DNA of 64,000 nucleotides from Algibacter mikhailovii (GCF_014651495.1 NZ_BMWZ01000010.1:26611-90610); one strand, 5' to 3'. Numbered from the stretch's first letter, positions 46,702-57,021 are shown. Numbers and translations are program-made. Notes: a model not told the origin generated them from the sequence alone.

Positions 46702-47664
46702 ATGAAGATAGTAGTATTAGACGGATACACTCTTAATCCGGGAGATTTAAGTTGGGACCTATTTGAGGCCCTTGGAGAACTAACAGTATACGATAGAACT
46801 CCAATGGACTCAACGACCATTTTAAACAACATAGGTGATGCAGAAATTGTTTTTACAAATAAGACACCTTTAAATGAAAATACTATTTCAAGGGCGCCAA
46901 ACGTAAAATATATTGGTGTATTGGCTACAGGTTATAATGTTGTGGACATCATTAGTGCTAGAAAACAAAATATCACTGTTACTAATATACCTGCTTACAG
47001 TACACTTGCAGTGGCTCAGTTTACCATGGCTTTATTGTTAGAAATGTGCCACCATATTGGTGATCATGCTACAGCAGTAAGCAACGGCGCATGGTCTAAT
47101 TGTCCTGATTTTAGTTTTTGGAATTCACCTTTGATAGAATTGAATGGTAAAACTCTTGGTATTATAGGTTTTGGTAACATTGGCCAAGCCACGGCTAAAA
47201 TAGCTCAAGCTTTTGGTTTAAAAGTTATTACGTATAGCAGAACAATTCAACCCGAAAATGAAACTGTAAATTGTAAGTATGTTAGCCTAGATGAACTTCT
47301 TAATAATTCTGATATTATCAGTTTACATTGTCCTTTAAATGAAGATACAAAAGGTATTATTAATAAAAGTAATATTGAAAAAATGAAGGATGGTGTTATG
47401 TTAATCAACACATCTAGAGGCCCCTTAATAATCGAAGAAGATTTAAAAGATGCACTTAATAGTAATAAAATTTCGGGTGCTGGTATAGACGTTGTTTCAA
47501 TGGAACCCATTTTACCAAACAACCCCTTATTAAAAGCAAAAAACTGCATTATTACACCTCATATAGCTTGGGCTCCTAAAGAAGCTAGAAAACGTCTAGT
47601 AAACACCGCAATAAAAAACTTAGAATCATTTCTAAAAGGAGAACCCATTAATGTGGTGAACTAG
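46702..47664 (+). CDS. D-2-hydroxyacid dehydrogenase
   Basis: The 320-residue NAD(P)-dependent enzyme of the glycerate/phosphoglycerate dehydrogenase family reversibly reduces 2-oxo acids. The NAD loop is GIIGFGNIGQATAK (153-166). The catalytic triad is Arg239 (NTSRGPLI), Glu268 (SMEP) and His287 (ITPHIAW). It is close to glycerate dehydrogenase/hydroxypyruvate reductase (HprA-like), but substrate is uncertain. It converges on the AraC pair and may not belong to the cluster to its right. Confidence 0.87.
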   Translation: MKIVVLDGYTLNPGDLSWDLFEALGELTVYDRTPMDSTTILNNIGDAEIVFTNKTPLNENTISRAPNVKYIGVLATGYNVVDIISARKQNITVTNIPAYSTLAVAQFTMALLLEMCHHIGDHATAVSNGAWSNCPDFSFWNSPLIELNGKTLGIIGFGNIGQATAKIAQAFGLKVITYSRTIQPENETVNCKYVSLDELLNNSDIISLHCPLNEDTKGIINKSNIEKMKDGVMLINTSRGPLIIEEDLKDALNSNKISGAGIDVVSMEPILPNNPLLKAKNCIITPHIAWAPKEARKRLVNTAIKNLESFLKGEPINVVN

Positions 47665-47724
47665 CCAACCATAAAAAAGCAATACATTCTTTCCTTATGG
47701 CTTATTAAAAATTGGATTGATTTA

Positions 47725-48597
47725 TTATACGTTCATTTGCTCTTTGCGAAAATGGGTGGGCGTCCTTCCAGTAAATTTTTTAAATATTTTTGAAAAATAT
47801 GAAATATTTAAAAACCCAACTTTTTCTGCTATTTCCAACAAAGAATCATCGGTTGTAAGCAGTAATAACTGTGCCCTTTCTACCCTTTTTGATTGGATGT
47901 ATTTATTAGGACGAATACCAAATTTTTCAAAAAAACTTCGAGAAAAATGATCCTTACTCAAATTATTAAATGACGCCAATTCACTAATAGTAAGATCTTT
48001 ATGCAAATGTTCTGCTATATAAACCAAAGTGTTTTCTAAAACAACTTCACTCTTACCATTAGGCTTGTCCTTATGTTTTACATCTCTAATAAATCTAGAA
48101 AACAAAATCTTTAATATCCCAGTACTTTCAACAAAATGACTCGTAGACAAATCATTATCTTTTTCACTCACACCAAATAGTAAAGGTTTATTATTGTAAA
48201 CACTAGGGTCATTATTTATAAGAACCCTATTGGGGTTAATTTCAAGTAATCTTTTAAAATGATATTGATCCAATTCATTAGCTTTTAACTCATATTCAAA
48301 ATCCTCAATATTATATGTAGACAAGCCATTGATAACCTCTTCTATAAAACTGATGTAATATTGTTCGTGATAGCTATTGCATTTATACCTACTGTATGTA
48401 TTACTTGGTATTAAATACATATAGCCCGCTTTCAATTCAAACTTCATATTATTATGGTAAACATATGCATTTCCAGAAGTTATTAAATACATTCTTGTAA
48501 AAGGGCTTATGACATTATCAAAATCCCATTTACTATCTAAGCTAGCAAATCCTATATTAAGTAAATTCAGTTTTAATGACGCCAAATAGTTCTGCAT
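47725..48597 (-). CDS. AraC-family regulator (first of a tandem pair)
   Basis: The 290-residue protein has an N-terminal cupin-like sensor domain (~10-120, VISPFTRMYLITSGNAYVY and MYLIPSNTYSRY) and a C-terminal AraC helix-turn-helix pair (~190-285: LHKDLTISELASFNNLSKDHFSRSF and LLEIAEKVGFLNISYFSKIFKK). It is a paralogue of the next gene, 29 bases away. Both are transcribed away from the exported cytochrome cluster, which they probably regulate. The ligand would be a small molecule such as a sugar. Confidence 0.88.
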   Translation of the reverse strand: MQNYLASLKLNLLNIGFASLDSKWDFDNVISPFTRMYLITSGNAYVYHNNMKFELKAGYMYLIPSNTYSRYKCNSYHEQYYISFIEEVINGLSTYNIEDFEYELKANELDQYHFKRLLEINPNRVLINNDPSVYNNKPLLFGVSEKDNDLSTSHFVESTGILKILFSRFIRDVKHKDKPNGKSEVVLENTLVYIAEHLHKDLTISELASFNNLSKDHFSRSFFEKFGIRPNKYIQSKRVERAQLLLLTTDDSLLEIAEKVGFLNISYFSKIFKKFTGRTPTHFRKEQMNV

Positions 48598-48626
48598 AAA
48601 GTAATTTAATAATTAAAAGGATTGGA

Positions 48627-49496
48627 CTATAAATTAAAATGTGTTTTTCTATAACTTGCAGGTGTATTACCAGTTATTTGCTTAAATATTCTTGAGAAAT
48701 AAGCAGCGTTTTTAAACCCAACATCTTCTGCTATTTGCTTTAATGAATCTTGTGTACTTAATAACAATAATTGAGCTCTTGCAATACGCCGGGACTGTAT
48801 GTAATGTACTGGTCGCATGCCAAATTTTTTAATAAAACTTCTAGAAAAATGATCCGCACTCAGCCCACAGTACTTTGATAGTTTCTCTACAGTAATAGGC
48901 GAATTCAAATTTTTAGCAATATAAATAAGAACTTTATTTAAGTCTCTATAATCACCACCCTCTAAAACTACATGATCTCTCTGCATTATGAATCTTGACA
49001 GCAATACTGAAATAATGCCTTGAGTTTCCAAATAATTGCTAGAAGCGAAACTTATATTTGCCTTTTTATCCTTCTGAGTTAATACTTTTCTAATTTGTGG
49101 TTTTGGTGTACTATTCTTTATTTCTAAATCTGGATTTAATGTCATTAATCTATTAAAATAAAGCACATCTGAAGCATTGGCTTTTACTTCAAATCTTAAT
49201 TGCTTCAAATTAGCCACAGACAAACCTGGTTCTATTTCTTCAAAAAAACTGAGATAATATTGTTCATGGTATTCTTCGCAACTATAACTATTGTAAATAT
49301 AACTTGGCACTAAATACATATAGTCCGGCTTTAAAACAAATAACTGATTTGTATGATTCATAACTGCAGTACCTTTCGTTATGTAAAACAACCTCATGAA
49401 TGGACTTATAACATCGCTATAATTCCAATGATGATCTAACTTAGCATGGCCTACATGTAATATATTTAATTTTAACGACCGTAATAAATCATTCAT
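48627..49496 (-). CDS. AraC-family regulator (second of a tandem pair)
   Basis: From the ATG at 49496 (MNDLLRSLKLNILHVG) the protein has 289 residues and aligns end to end with its neighbour: SLKLNxLxxGxAxLDxxW, the VISPF block, YHEQYYxSFxEE and the C-terminal double helix-turn-helix. The paralogue decides the start. An upstream in-frame start at 49610 would add 38 residues that the other protein lacks. It diverges from the DUF1549/DUF1553 gene across 162 bp that must hold both promoters. Confidence 0.9.
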   Translation of the reverse strand: MNDLLRSLKLNILHVGHAKLDHHWNYSDVISPFMRLFYITKGTAVMNHTNQLFVLKPDYMYLVPSYIYNSYSCEEYHEQYYLSFFEEIEPGLSVANLKQLRFEVKANASDVLYFNRLMTLNPDLEIKNSTPKPQIRKVLTQKDKKANISFASSNYLETQGIISVLLSRFIMQRDHVVLEGGDYRDLNKVLIYIAKNLNSPITVEKLSKYCGLSADHFSRSFIKKFGMRPVHYIQSRRIARAQLLLLSTQDSLKQIAEDVGFKNAAYFSRIFKQITGNTPASYRKTHFNL

Positions 49497-49630
49497 TTTT
49501 ATAAATCTCTCTTGAAAATTAAAAGTGAAATTAGTAAAATATGCCCATTTTTTTGCCCTACAACAAAGTAATATCGGAAAAGTATAATTTTTTGACTGAT
49601 TTGAGTTCACTTTTTCTTCTTGATAAAAGA

Positions 49631-49638
49631 TACTTTTG
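49631..49638 (+). promoter_or_regulatory. Possible -7 box in front of the DUF1549/DUF1553 gene
   Basis: TACTTTTG matches the Bacteroidota -7 consensus TAnnTTTG and lies 21 bases before the ATG at 49659. A TTTG at 49600-49603 is further upstream than the usual ~19-base spacing, so the -33 element is unclear. Confidence 0.3.
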
Positions 49639-49658
49639 TCTTAATCAATTTTTAGATT

Positions 49659-52600
49659 ATGAAAGGTATGAGAGTTTTTGTTCCACTATTAGGAGCACTA
49701 TTTGCTGTGGCTTGTGGTCCCGATTTACCGGAGACTATTGCCATTGAATATGATAAACTTCCAAATGAAATAGATTTCAATCAACATGTAAAACCCATCT
49801 TGTCAGATAAGTGCTACTTTTGTCATGGTCCGGATAAAGGCAAAATAAAAGGAGGATTGCAATTGCATACTGCAGAATTAGCTTATTCTGAATTACCCGA
49901 ATCTTCAGGGAAATTCGCTATAAAACCAGGTAATTTAAATAAAAGTGAATTTTTTCATCGCATAATGACCGATGACCCAGATCTTTTAATGCCTGAACCA
50001 TCCTCTCATTTATCCTTATCAGACTATGAGAAAGCGATACTTATAAAATGGATTGAAGAAGGTGCCGAGTACAAAGCGCATTGGGCATTTTTAAAACCAG
50101 AAAAACAACGTATTCCGGTTGTAAAAAATGATCAATTCGTAGCGAACCCAATTGATAATTTTGTTATCTCAAAATTAGAACAGTTGGGTTTAAACCCCTC
50201 TAAAAAAGCCGATAAAGAATTATTACTTCGCAGAGCTTCAATAGATTTAACGGGCCTACCTCCTACTCTTGAGGAAATGGATACCTTTATAAAAGACACC
50301 ACTGAACATGCTTACGAAAAACAAGTAGATAGACTTTTAGCATCCAGTAATTATGGTGAACAACGAACTTTAGATTGGATGGATTTATCTCGTTATGCCG
50401 ATACCCATGGCTATAGTGTAGATAAATTCAGGGATGTCTCGCCTTGGCGAGATTGGGTGATTGAAGCCTTTAATAATAATATGCCTTATGATGAATTTAT
50501 TCTCTGGCAATTAGCTGGAGATTTATTACCAAATGCTACCAGAGAACAAAAATTAGCAACAACCTTTAATAGGTTACACCCGCAAAATTTGGAAGGTGGA
50601 ATTATTGATGAAGAATTTAGATCGGAGTATGTTTCTGATAGAACAGCTACAGTATCTCAAGCCTTTCTTGGCCTTACCGTGGCCTGTGCAAAATGCCATG
50701 ATCATAAATACGACCCTATTTCTCAGAAAGACCACTTTGAAATGTATAGTTTCTTTAATAATGTTAATGAAACTGGTCTGATTCCTTGGGATTTGGCAAC
50801 TCCAGTTCCCGCAATGATGCTCCCTACAAAAGAGCAAGAAGATATAATAGCTTATTTGGAAACTCTTGTAAATGACACTGAAGATCAAGTAGAATCAACG
50901 GCAAACTCTGAACGTAAAAAAGCAGATCATTGGATTGAGAATCTTGGTTATAAAACCATTTCTACAAACAAACAGCCAAATGAATTAGTTGCGGCATTTA
51001 ATTTTGATGATGAAAAACTTGTAAATCTTATTGGTGGTAATGGTAGAAATCATATAAGAATGCGTCAGCAATTTGTTGATAATGAAAAGCCTATTTACAA
51101 AAAAAGAGCGCATGGAAAAGCCCTTTTTATGGATGGGGATACATGGTTGGATCTCGACAAAATTGGTATTTACCAAAGGAATCAACCTTTCTCTATTGGT
51201 ATTGATGTTTTTATTCCTAAAGATTTAAGTACTGGCGTTATTTTTCATAAGATGAATAGCCCTGAGTTACATAATTTTAGAGGCTATCATTTAAAAATAA
51301 AGGATAACAAAATAGAGGCTTTATTGGCTCACGTTTGGCCAGACAACTCAATTGTAGTGGAGTCTTTAAATGATATTCCTAAAGAACAGTGGGTTCAAAT
51401 CACTATGACGTATGATGGTTCTAGTAAAGCCAGCGGTTTGGGAATTTATATGAATGGCGAAAAATTACAAACTAAAACTAATTTCGATAATTTATATAAG
51501 GATATCATTTTTCATGGATTAAGGCTATATGGTAAAGAAAGTCCACGCATAGAACCTGGATTGCGTATAGGAGCCGTTTGGAGAGGAAAAGGAATTCGAG
51601 GAGGAACTATTGACAACCTTTTGGTTTTTAAAAAAGAACTGAGCGATATTGAAGTTTTACAAATTTCAAATGCTGATGCCTTGAACAAAATAAAAAACAA
51701 ATCTTATTTAGAGCTAACCGAAATTGACAAAGACAAACTAGCTAAGTACTACTTATCTGCGCATTCAAAATCATATAATAATATACTTGATAAACTTGAA
51801 AAAGACAGACTAGTTCTTGTAGATAGCATGAACAACGTTAAACAAATAATGGTGATGAAAGAAATGGAAACACCAAGGCAAGCCTATGTTTTAGATAGAG
51901 GGCAGTACGATGCTCCAACTGATTCTGTTTTCCCTGGTACACCAGAACGTATTTTTGCATTTCCAGATAGCTTACCCAAAAATAGAATTGGGTTGTCTAA
52001 ATGGTTAACCCACCCGGATAACCCTTTAACGGCCAGAGTAACAGTAAACCGGTACTGGCAAAACATTTTTGGAAACGGTCTTGTAAAAACGTCTGAAGAT
52101 TTTGGTAACCAGGGCGAAATGCCGAGTCATCCTGAATTACTAGACTGGTTGGCTATTGAATTTATTGAATCTGGTTGGGATGTTAAGAAATTACATAAGT
52201 TAATTTTAATGTCTAACACCTATCAACAGAATAGTATAGCCACTCCAGAATTATTGAGTATGGATAAGGAAAATAAGTTTTTAGCCCGAGGTCCAGCTAA
52301 GCGTTTAACTGGAGAAATGTTACGAGATAATGCTCTTTTCGCTTCTGGTCTATTAAGTCGTAAAATAGGAGGTCAAAGTGTTTACCCCTATCAACCACCT
52401 GGTTTATGGAGTGTAAGCGGCGGAACCTATAAAACGGGTAAAGATGAAGAGTTATACCGAAGAAGCATGTATACTGTTTGGAAACGTACAGTGCCACATC
52501 CTACCCTTGCAACATTTGATGCTCCAACAAGAGATTTATGTACCACTAGAAGGCAGGAAACTAACACACCTTTGCAGGCATTAGTACTATTAAATGACCC

Positions 52601-52907
52601 GACCTTTATTGAAGCTGCTAGAGTTTTAGGCAAAAAAATGACGGCCTTTGATACTGTGGACCAAGCTATTTCTGTAACGTTTAGAAAACTGACTGGACGA
52701 AAAATTCAAAGCAACGAATTAGACGTTTTAAAGACTTTACAGCACTCTGAGTTAGAAAAATTTAGAGAAAATGAAGCCAAGGCTGAGGGTTGGATAAGCC
52801 TTGGAGAATATGCCTTAGCTGCAAACGATGACAAAGCTCTGGTAGCGGCAAATGCAGTTGTGGCATCTACCATAATAAATTCAGACGCTTTTATTACAAA
52901 ACGATAG
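49659..52907 (+). CDS. Planctomycete-type PSCyt/DUF1549/DUF1553 exported protein with a LamG-like domain
   Basis: The 1082-residue protein has a signal or lipoprotein leader (ALFAVACG, Cys19). In order come a PSCyt1 haem domain (CYFCH, Cys52, Cys55, His56), a DUF1549/PSCyt2 domain (~140-350, with a second CXXCH at 343-347 in CAKCHDHKYDP), a LamG/concanavalin-like insert (~440-640), and a DUF1553/PSD1 domain (~700-1050). This set is well known from Planctomycetes and occurs in some Bacteroidota, but the biochemical role is unknown. Haem in the exported enzyme and a sugar-binding-type domain suggest oxidative chemistry on a glycan or its parts. It starts the five-gene cluster. Confidence 0.88.
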   Translation: MKGMRVFVPLLGALFAVACGPDLPETIAIEYDKLPNEIDFNQHVKPILSDKCYFCHGPDKGKIKGGLQLHTAELAYSELPESSGKFAIKPGNLNKSEFFHRIMTDDPDLLMPEPSSHLSLSDYEKAILIKWIEEGAEYKAHWAFLKPEKQRIPVVKNDQFVANPIDNFVISKLEQLGLNPSKKADKELLLRRASIDLTGLPPTLEEMDTFIKDTTEHAYEKQVDRLLASSNYGEQRTLDWMDLSRYADTHGYSVDKFRDVSPWRDWVIEAFNNNMPYDEFILWQLAGDLLPNATREQKLATTFNRLHPQNLEGGIIDEEFRSEYVSDRTATVSQAFLGLTVACAKCHDHKYDPISQKDHFEMYSFFNNVNETGLIPWDLATPVPAMMLPTKEQEDIIAYLETLVNDTEDQVESTANSERKKADHWIENLGYKTISTNKQPNELVAAFNFDDEKLVNLIGGNGRNHIRMRQQFVDNEKPIYKKRAHGKALFMDGDTWLDLDKIGIYQRNQPFSIGIDVFIPKDLSTGVIFHKMNSPELHNFRGYHLKIKDNKIEALLAHVWPDNSIVVESLNDIPKEQWVQITMTYDGSSKASGLGIYMNGEKLQTKTNFDNLYKDIIFHGLRLYGKESPRIEPGLRIGAVWRGKGIRGGTIDNLLVFKKELSDIEVLQISNADALNKIKNKSYLELTEIDKDKLAKYYLSAHSKSYNNILDKLEKDRLVLVDSMNNVKQIMVMKEMETPRQAYVLDRGQYDAPTDSVFPGTPERIFAFPDSLPKNRIGLSKWLTHPDNPLTARVTVNRYWQNIFGNGLVKTSEDFGNQGEMPSHPELLDWLAIEFIESGWDVKKLHKLILMSNTYQQNSIATPELLSMDKENKFLARGPAKRLTGEMLRDNALFASGLLSRKIGGQSVYPYQPPGLWSVSGGTYKTGKDEELYRRSMYTVWKRTVPHPTLATFDAPTRDLCTTRRQETNTPLQALVLLNDPTFIEAARVLGKKMTAFDTVDQAISVTFRKLTGRKIQSNELDVLKTLQHSELEKFRENEAKAEGWISLGEYALAANDDKALVAANAVVASTIINSDAFITKR

Positions 52908-52931
52908 TATTGAACAAAAAAACATTGAAAC

Positions 52932-54443
52932 ATGTGCGACCATCATGATGAATTAAAATCTAATAATAAAGATTTTCAAAGTATTGAAAAGCAATTAGAC
53001 CGCAGACACTTTTTAAAGAAAACATCTTTAGGTCTAGGGGCCTTAGCACTAGGAAGTTTACTGAATACAGAAAAAGCTTGGAGTTCCATTGGAACGCCTA
53101 GTCATACGGATGCTATTTTAGAGAATTACAACAAAAATCGTTTAGGATTACCACATCATTTACCAAAAGCAAAACGTATCATCTATCTATTCCAAAGTGG
53201 TGGCCCTTCTCAAATGGACCTGTTTGATTACAAGCCTAAATTGGTTGATATGTTTGGTCAAGATTTACCAAAATCTGTTATTGGAAAAACAAGACTAACA
53301 GGTATGAGCGGAAGTCAATCTACTTTACCTGTTGCCCCTTCAATATTTAATTTTAAGCAATACGGAGAATCTAGGGCTTGGGTTAGTGATTTGATGCCTT
53401 ATACTGCTGAAGTAGTGGATGAATTGTGCTTCATGAAAGGCATGCAAACCGACCAAATTAATCATACCCCAGCGATTAACTTTTTCCAAACAGGACATCA
53501 ATTGCCAGGCCGTCCATCTGTTGGTTCTTGGTTAAGTTATGGATTAGGTTCAGACAACGAAAACTTACCTACATTCATTACCTTAATTTCAAAAAATGCC
53601 AAAGGACAACCTTTAAATGCTAGTTTATGGGGTAATGGCTTTTTACCAACGGAACATCAAGGTGTTCAATTTAGGTCAGGTAAAGATCCCGTCTTATATT
53701 TAAATAATCCTGATAATTACGATGGTACTGATCGTAAAAAAATGTTGGATTACTTAGGTAAATTGAATTCACTTCAACATGATGCCTATGGAGATCCGGA
53801 AATTCAAGCTAGAATGGCACAATATGAAATGGCCTATAAAATGCAAACATCTGTTCCTGAAGTTACCGATATATCAGATGAGCCAGACCATATTTTTGAA
53901 ATGTATGGAAAAGATAGTAGGAATCCCGGAACTTATGCTGCCAATTGCTTAATGGGTAGAAAACTTTTAGAAAAAGGTGTAAAATTTGTTCAGTTATTTC
54001 ATCAAGGCTGGGATCAGCATATTGGCTGTCCTGACGGTTTAAGAAATCAATGTAAAAAAACCGATCAAGGTACTGCTGCTTTAATTAAAGATTTAAAGCA
54101 ACGCGGTATGCTAGATGACACTCTCGTAGTTTGGGGTGGTGAATTTGGAAGAACAGTGTATTCTCAAGGCCAATTAACGGATACAAATTACGGACGAGAT
54201 CATCATCCAAAAGCATTTACCATGTGGATGGCAGGTGCTGGTGTGAAACCCGGATTTCAATATGGAGAAACAGATGACTTTAGTTATAATGTCATTAAAG
54301 ACCCATTACACGTTCATGATTTTCATGCTACATTATTGCATCTATTTGGTATTGACCATGAAAGATTAACCTTTAAACACCAAGGACGGCGATATAGATT
54401 AACAGATGTACATGGCCATGTTGTTAAAGATTTATTAACCTAA
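52932..54443 (+). CDS. DUF1501-domain exported protein
   Basis: The 503-residue protein has a Tat-like leader (DRRHFLKKTSLGLGALALGSLL, residues ~22-45), then a DUF1501 domain of the alkaline-phosphatase/sulfatase-like fold: KRIIYLFQSGGPSQMDLFDYK, FLPTEHQGVQF, KFVQLFHQGWDQH and DTLVVWGGEFGRT. DUF1501 genes very often pair with DUF1549/DUF1553 genes, and this pair is 24 bases apart. Catalytic function is not established. The sulfatase-like fold could mean hydrolysis of a sulfate or phosphate ester, but the cysteine/serine of a formylglycine sulfatase is absent. Confidence 0.9.
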   Translation: MCDHHDELKSNNKDFQSIEKQLDRRHFLKKTSLGLGALALGSLLNTEKAWSSIGTPSHTDAILENYNKNRLGLPHHLPKAKRIIYLFQSGGPSQMDLFDYKPKLVDMFGQDLPKSVIGKTRLTGMSGSQSTLPVAPSIFNFKQYGESRAWVSDLMPYTAEVVDELCFMKGMQTDQINHTPAINFFQTGHQLPGRPSVGSWLSYGLGSDNENLPTFITLISKNAKGQPLNASLWGNGFLPTEHQGVQFRSGKDPVLYLNNPDNYDGTDRKKMLDYLGKLNSLQHDAYGDPEIQARMAQYEMAYKMQTSVPEVTDISDEPDHIFEMYGKDSRNPGTYAANCLMGRKLLEKGVKFVQLFHQGWDQHIGCPDGLRNQCKKTDQGTAALIKDLKQRGMLDDTLVVWGGEFGRTVYSQGQLTDTNYGRDHHPKAFTMWMAGAGVKPGFQYGETDDFSYNVIKDPLHVHDFHATLLHLFGIDHERLTFKHQGRRYRLTDVHGHVVKDLLT

Positions 54444-54457
54444 AAAAACTAACTTTT

Positions 54458-55588
54458 ATGTCTTCAAGACGAAATTTTATAAAAAAAACAGGATTAGCTG
54501 GAGCTGCGTTAACGGCTACGTCATCAGTTTTTGGAGCTGCTATAATAACTAAAAAGGAAATATCAACCCATTTGCTTAATGAAACAGATACTATTCTGGG
54601 ACACGGCGACTACAAATATAAACTCACAAAGAATTGGGCTCAAATAAGTGCAACTAGAACCCCGTTACTCAATTGCCATGAGATGGTAATGGATAGAAAA
54701 GGACGCTTAATAATGATTGGAGACCATCCTCAAAACAATATTTTGATTTTTGATAAATCTGGCAAGTTACTCGACTTTTGGGGTACAGCCTATCAAGGAG
54801 GTCATGGGTTAACATTGCATGATGAAGGTGGAGAAGACATGCTTTACATTACTGATTCGGGATGGGCCTTGGGCAAAAACAACAAAATGGTAAAACATAA
54901 TGGTCGTGTAGCAAAAACAACGGTTGAAGGAAAAGTCATTTTTGACATCGGTCACCCTCAAACTATTGGTGTTTACAAACTTGGTGAAGATTTTTGCCCT
55001 ACTGAGACCGCTATTGGACCTAACGGAGATATTTATGTTGCCGATGGTTATGGTCAAAGTCGTATTATTCAGTATGACGCTACCGGAAGATATATTCGTC
55101 ATTGGGGTGGTAGCGATAATCCAGACCCTAACTACAACTTAAGTAGCGCTCATGGTGTAGCCATTGATTATAGAGAAAAAGGTAATCCTATGATTGCCGT
55201 TACTTCGCGTTCACAAGAATGTTTCAAATACTTTACACTAGATGGTAAGTATATAAAAACCATAGAAATGCCTAATATGCAAGTATGTAGAGCCGTTTTT
55301 GACGATAACAACCTATATGCAGGTGTATGTTGGTCCCAACCTAAAGTGGGAAAAACCAATTGGAAAGATCATACTGGTTTTGTAACCATAATGGAAGGCG
55401 ACCAAGTGGTTTCAAATCCGGGAGGCACTAAGCCCGAATATATTGATGGTGTATTACAAAAGTCTTTTCAAATAGAAGAAAAACCTATTTTACATGGCCA
55501 TGATGTTTGCATAGATGAGGACAAAAACCTATACATCTGCCAGTGGAATGCCAACCACAGTGCACCTTACAAACTAGAACGTGTATAA
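54458..55588 (+). CDS. Tat-exported six-bladed beta-propeller (NHL-type) protein
   Basis: The 376-residue protein has a twin-arginine leader (RRNFIKKTGLAGAALTATSSVFG, ~4-26) and NHL/peptidylglycine-lyase-like propeller repeats: GDHPQNNILIFDKSGKLLDFWG, GPNGDIYVADGYGQSRIIQYDATGRYIRHWGG and CIDEDKNLYICQWNANH. It follows the DUF1501 gene by 14 bases and precedes the DUF2231 gene by 19. Propellers of this type bind ligands or act as lyases. Here it may bind the substrate of the exported redox proteins. Confidence 0.85.
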   Translation: MSSRRNFIKKTGLAGAALTATSSVFGAAIITKKEISTHLLNETDTILGHGDYKYKLTKNWAQISATRTPLLNCHEMVMDRKGRLIMIGDHPQNNILIFDKSGKLLDFWGTAYQGGHGLTLHDEGGEDMLYITDSGWALGKNNKMVKHNGRVAKTTVEGKVIFDIGHPQTIGVYKLGEDFCPTETAIGPNGDIYVADGYGQSRIIQYDATGRYIRHWGGSDNPDPNYNLSSAHGVAIDYREKGNPMIAVTSRSQECFKYFTLDGKYIKTIEMPNMQVCRAVFDDNNLYAGVCWSQPKVGKTNWKDHTGFVTIMEGDQVVSNPGGTKPEYIDGVLQKSFQIEEKPILHGHDVCIDEDKNLYICQWNANHSAPYKLERV

Positions 55589-55607
55589 CTAATTTATAGT
55601 ATATTTT

Positions 55608-56996
55608 ATGAATGAAGCGCCAGACTTTATATTATTTTTAGGAAGATTTCATCCACTTGTTGTTCACTTACCTATTGGGTTTTTAATTTTTGCATTTCTA
55701 CTGGAAATTCTAGGTAGAAAAAAGAAATTTGAAGCCACCAAGGCTGCAATTCCTCTAGCCATATTTTTAGGTTTTGCCTCATCTGTTGTTGCATGTGTTT
55801 TAGGATACATGCTGTCCCTAAGTGGCGATTACAATAATGATGCTTTAGATACACACTTTTGGTTTGGACTGGCAACTACAGCTCTGACATTATTAGCTTG
55901 GCTAATTCGTGTTGAAATAATCAAACTACCTAATAAAAATAAAGTTAGAGTCAATATTTCAACTATAACTTTAGTGGTCATTTTACTTGGTGCTACTGGA
56001 CATTATGGAGGGAACTTAACACATGGCGGTGATTATTTAACAAAATATGCACCATTCAATAAAAAAGAAAAAAGAGTACTTGCAACGATAGACAAAGTTG
56101 ACGATGCCATTGTTTTTGATTATTTAGCACAGCCTATTTTGGAGAATAAATGTGCTAGTTGTCATAATGAAAGCAAGAAAAAAGGCGGACTATCATTTCA
56201 AGATTCTATATCCATAGTCAAAGGAGGAAAATCAGGAGCAACTTTAATAGCCGGAAATGCTTTAGAATCTGAAATGATAAAACGGGTATTACTAAATCCA
56301 GATCATGAGGATTTTATGCCACCAGAAGGAAAAACACCCTTAACAACGGAAGAAATAGATATTCTTACCTATTGGATTAACCAGGCTGATGCAAATTTTA
56401 GTTCTAAAGTTTCAACAGTAGAAACTTCAGAAGATATAAAGCAAATTGCGTCAAAAATGTTAGGCTTTAAAGGAACTCATAAAAAAGGACAGACCGATCT
56501 TCCTACCGTAAATAAAGTAAGTGAAGAAGCTTTAAGAACTATTAAAGCTGAGGGATTTGTTCTAAAAGAATTGGTTTTTGATTCCGGATTATACGAGGCT
56601 GTATTACCTGAAAATTCTATAACGGAAAATAATGCTTCTGCATTGGATATTAAACTTGAAAAATTATCTAAAATTAAAAATAATATTATTTGGCTATATC
56701 TTGAAAATAATCAGCTAAAAGATAAACACTTAAAACAAATTAGTCAATTTGAGAATGTGCAGAAATTAGTAATTGACAGAAATAACATTACCGATACAGG
56801 GCTATATGCACTAAGAGATCATAAAAGTTTAAATAGCCTAAATGTTTACAACACAAGTATTACCAAGGCAAGTTTAAAAACCTTTTCAAGCATGAAAAAT
56901 TTACAGAAAGTATACGCATGGCATACAACTATTAATAATAATGATTTAAATGAACATAAACCTGAAGATGGACCAGAAATAATCTTAGGAAATTAA
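55608..56996 (+). CDS. DUF2231 membrane protein fused to a c-type cytochrome and leucine-rich repeats
   Basis: The 462-residue protein has four membrane segments in its first ~145 residues (GRFHPLVVHLPIGFLIFAFLLE opens a DUF2231 domain), a PSCyt1 haem domain (NKCASCH, Cys182, Cys185, His186), and a C-terminal leucine-rich-repeat-like region (~340-450: IIWLYLENNQLKDKHLKQIS, VQKLVIDRNNITDTGLYAL). The three-part fusion would put an electron-transfer haem on the outer face of the inner membrane and a protein-binding surface beside it. It may connect the exported proteins of this cluster to the respiratory chain. Confidence 0.85.
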   Translation: MNEAPDFILFLGRFHPLVVHLPIGFLIFAFLLEILGRKKKFEATKAAIPLAIFLGFASSVVACVLGYMLSLSGDYNNDALDTHFWFGLATTALTLLAWLIRVEIIKLPNKNKVRVNISTITLVVILLGATGHYGGNLTHGGDYLTKYAPFNKKEKRVLATIDKVDDAIVFDYLAQPILENKCASCHNESKKKGGLSFQDSISIVKGGKSGATLIAGNALESEMIKRVLLNPDHEDFMPPEGKTPLTTEEIDILTYWINQADANFSSKVSTVETSEDIKQIASKMLGFKGTHKKGQTDLPTVNKVSEEALRTIKAEGFVLKELVFDSGLYEAVLPENSITENNASALDIKLEKLSKIKNNIIWLYLENNQLKDKHLKQISQFENVQKLVIDRNNITDTGLYALRDHKSLNSLNVYNTSITKASLKTFSSMKNLQKVYAWHTTINNNDLNEHKPEDGPEIILGN

Positions 56997-57021
56997 AAGT
57001 TAGTTTGACATCTTTTAATAC

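Noticed and set aside
48627..49610. Longer start of the second AraC gene (to 49610)
   Set aside because: Its paralogue has no such N-terminal extension, and it would overlap the promoter region of the divergent gene.
52932..54443. Type I sulfatase
   Set aside because: DUF1501 has a related fold, but the CXPXR/SXPXR formylglycine motif was not found.
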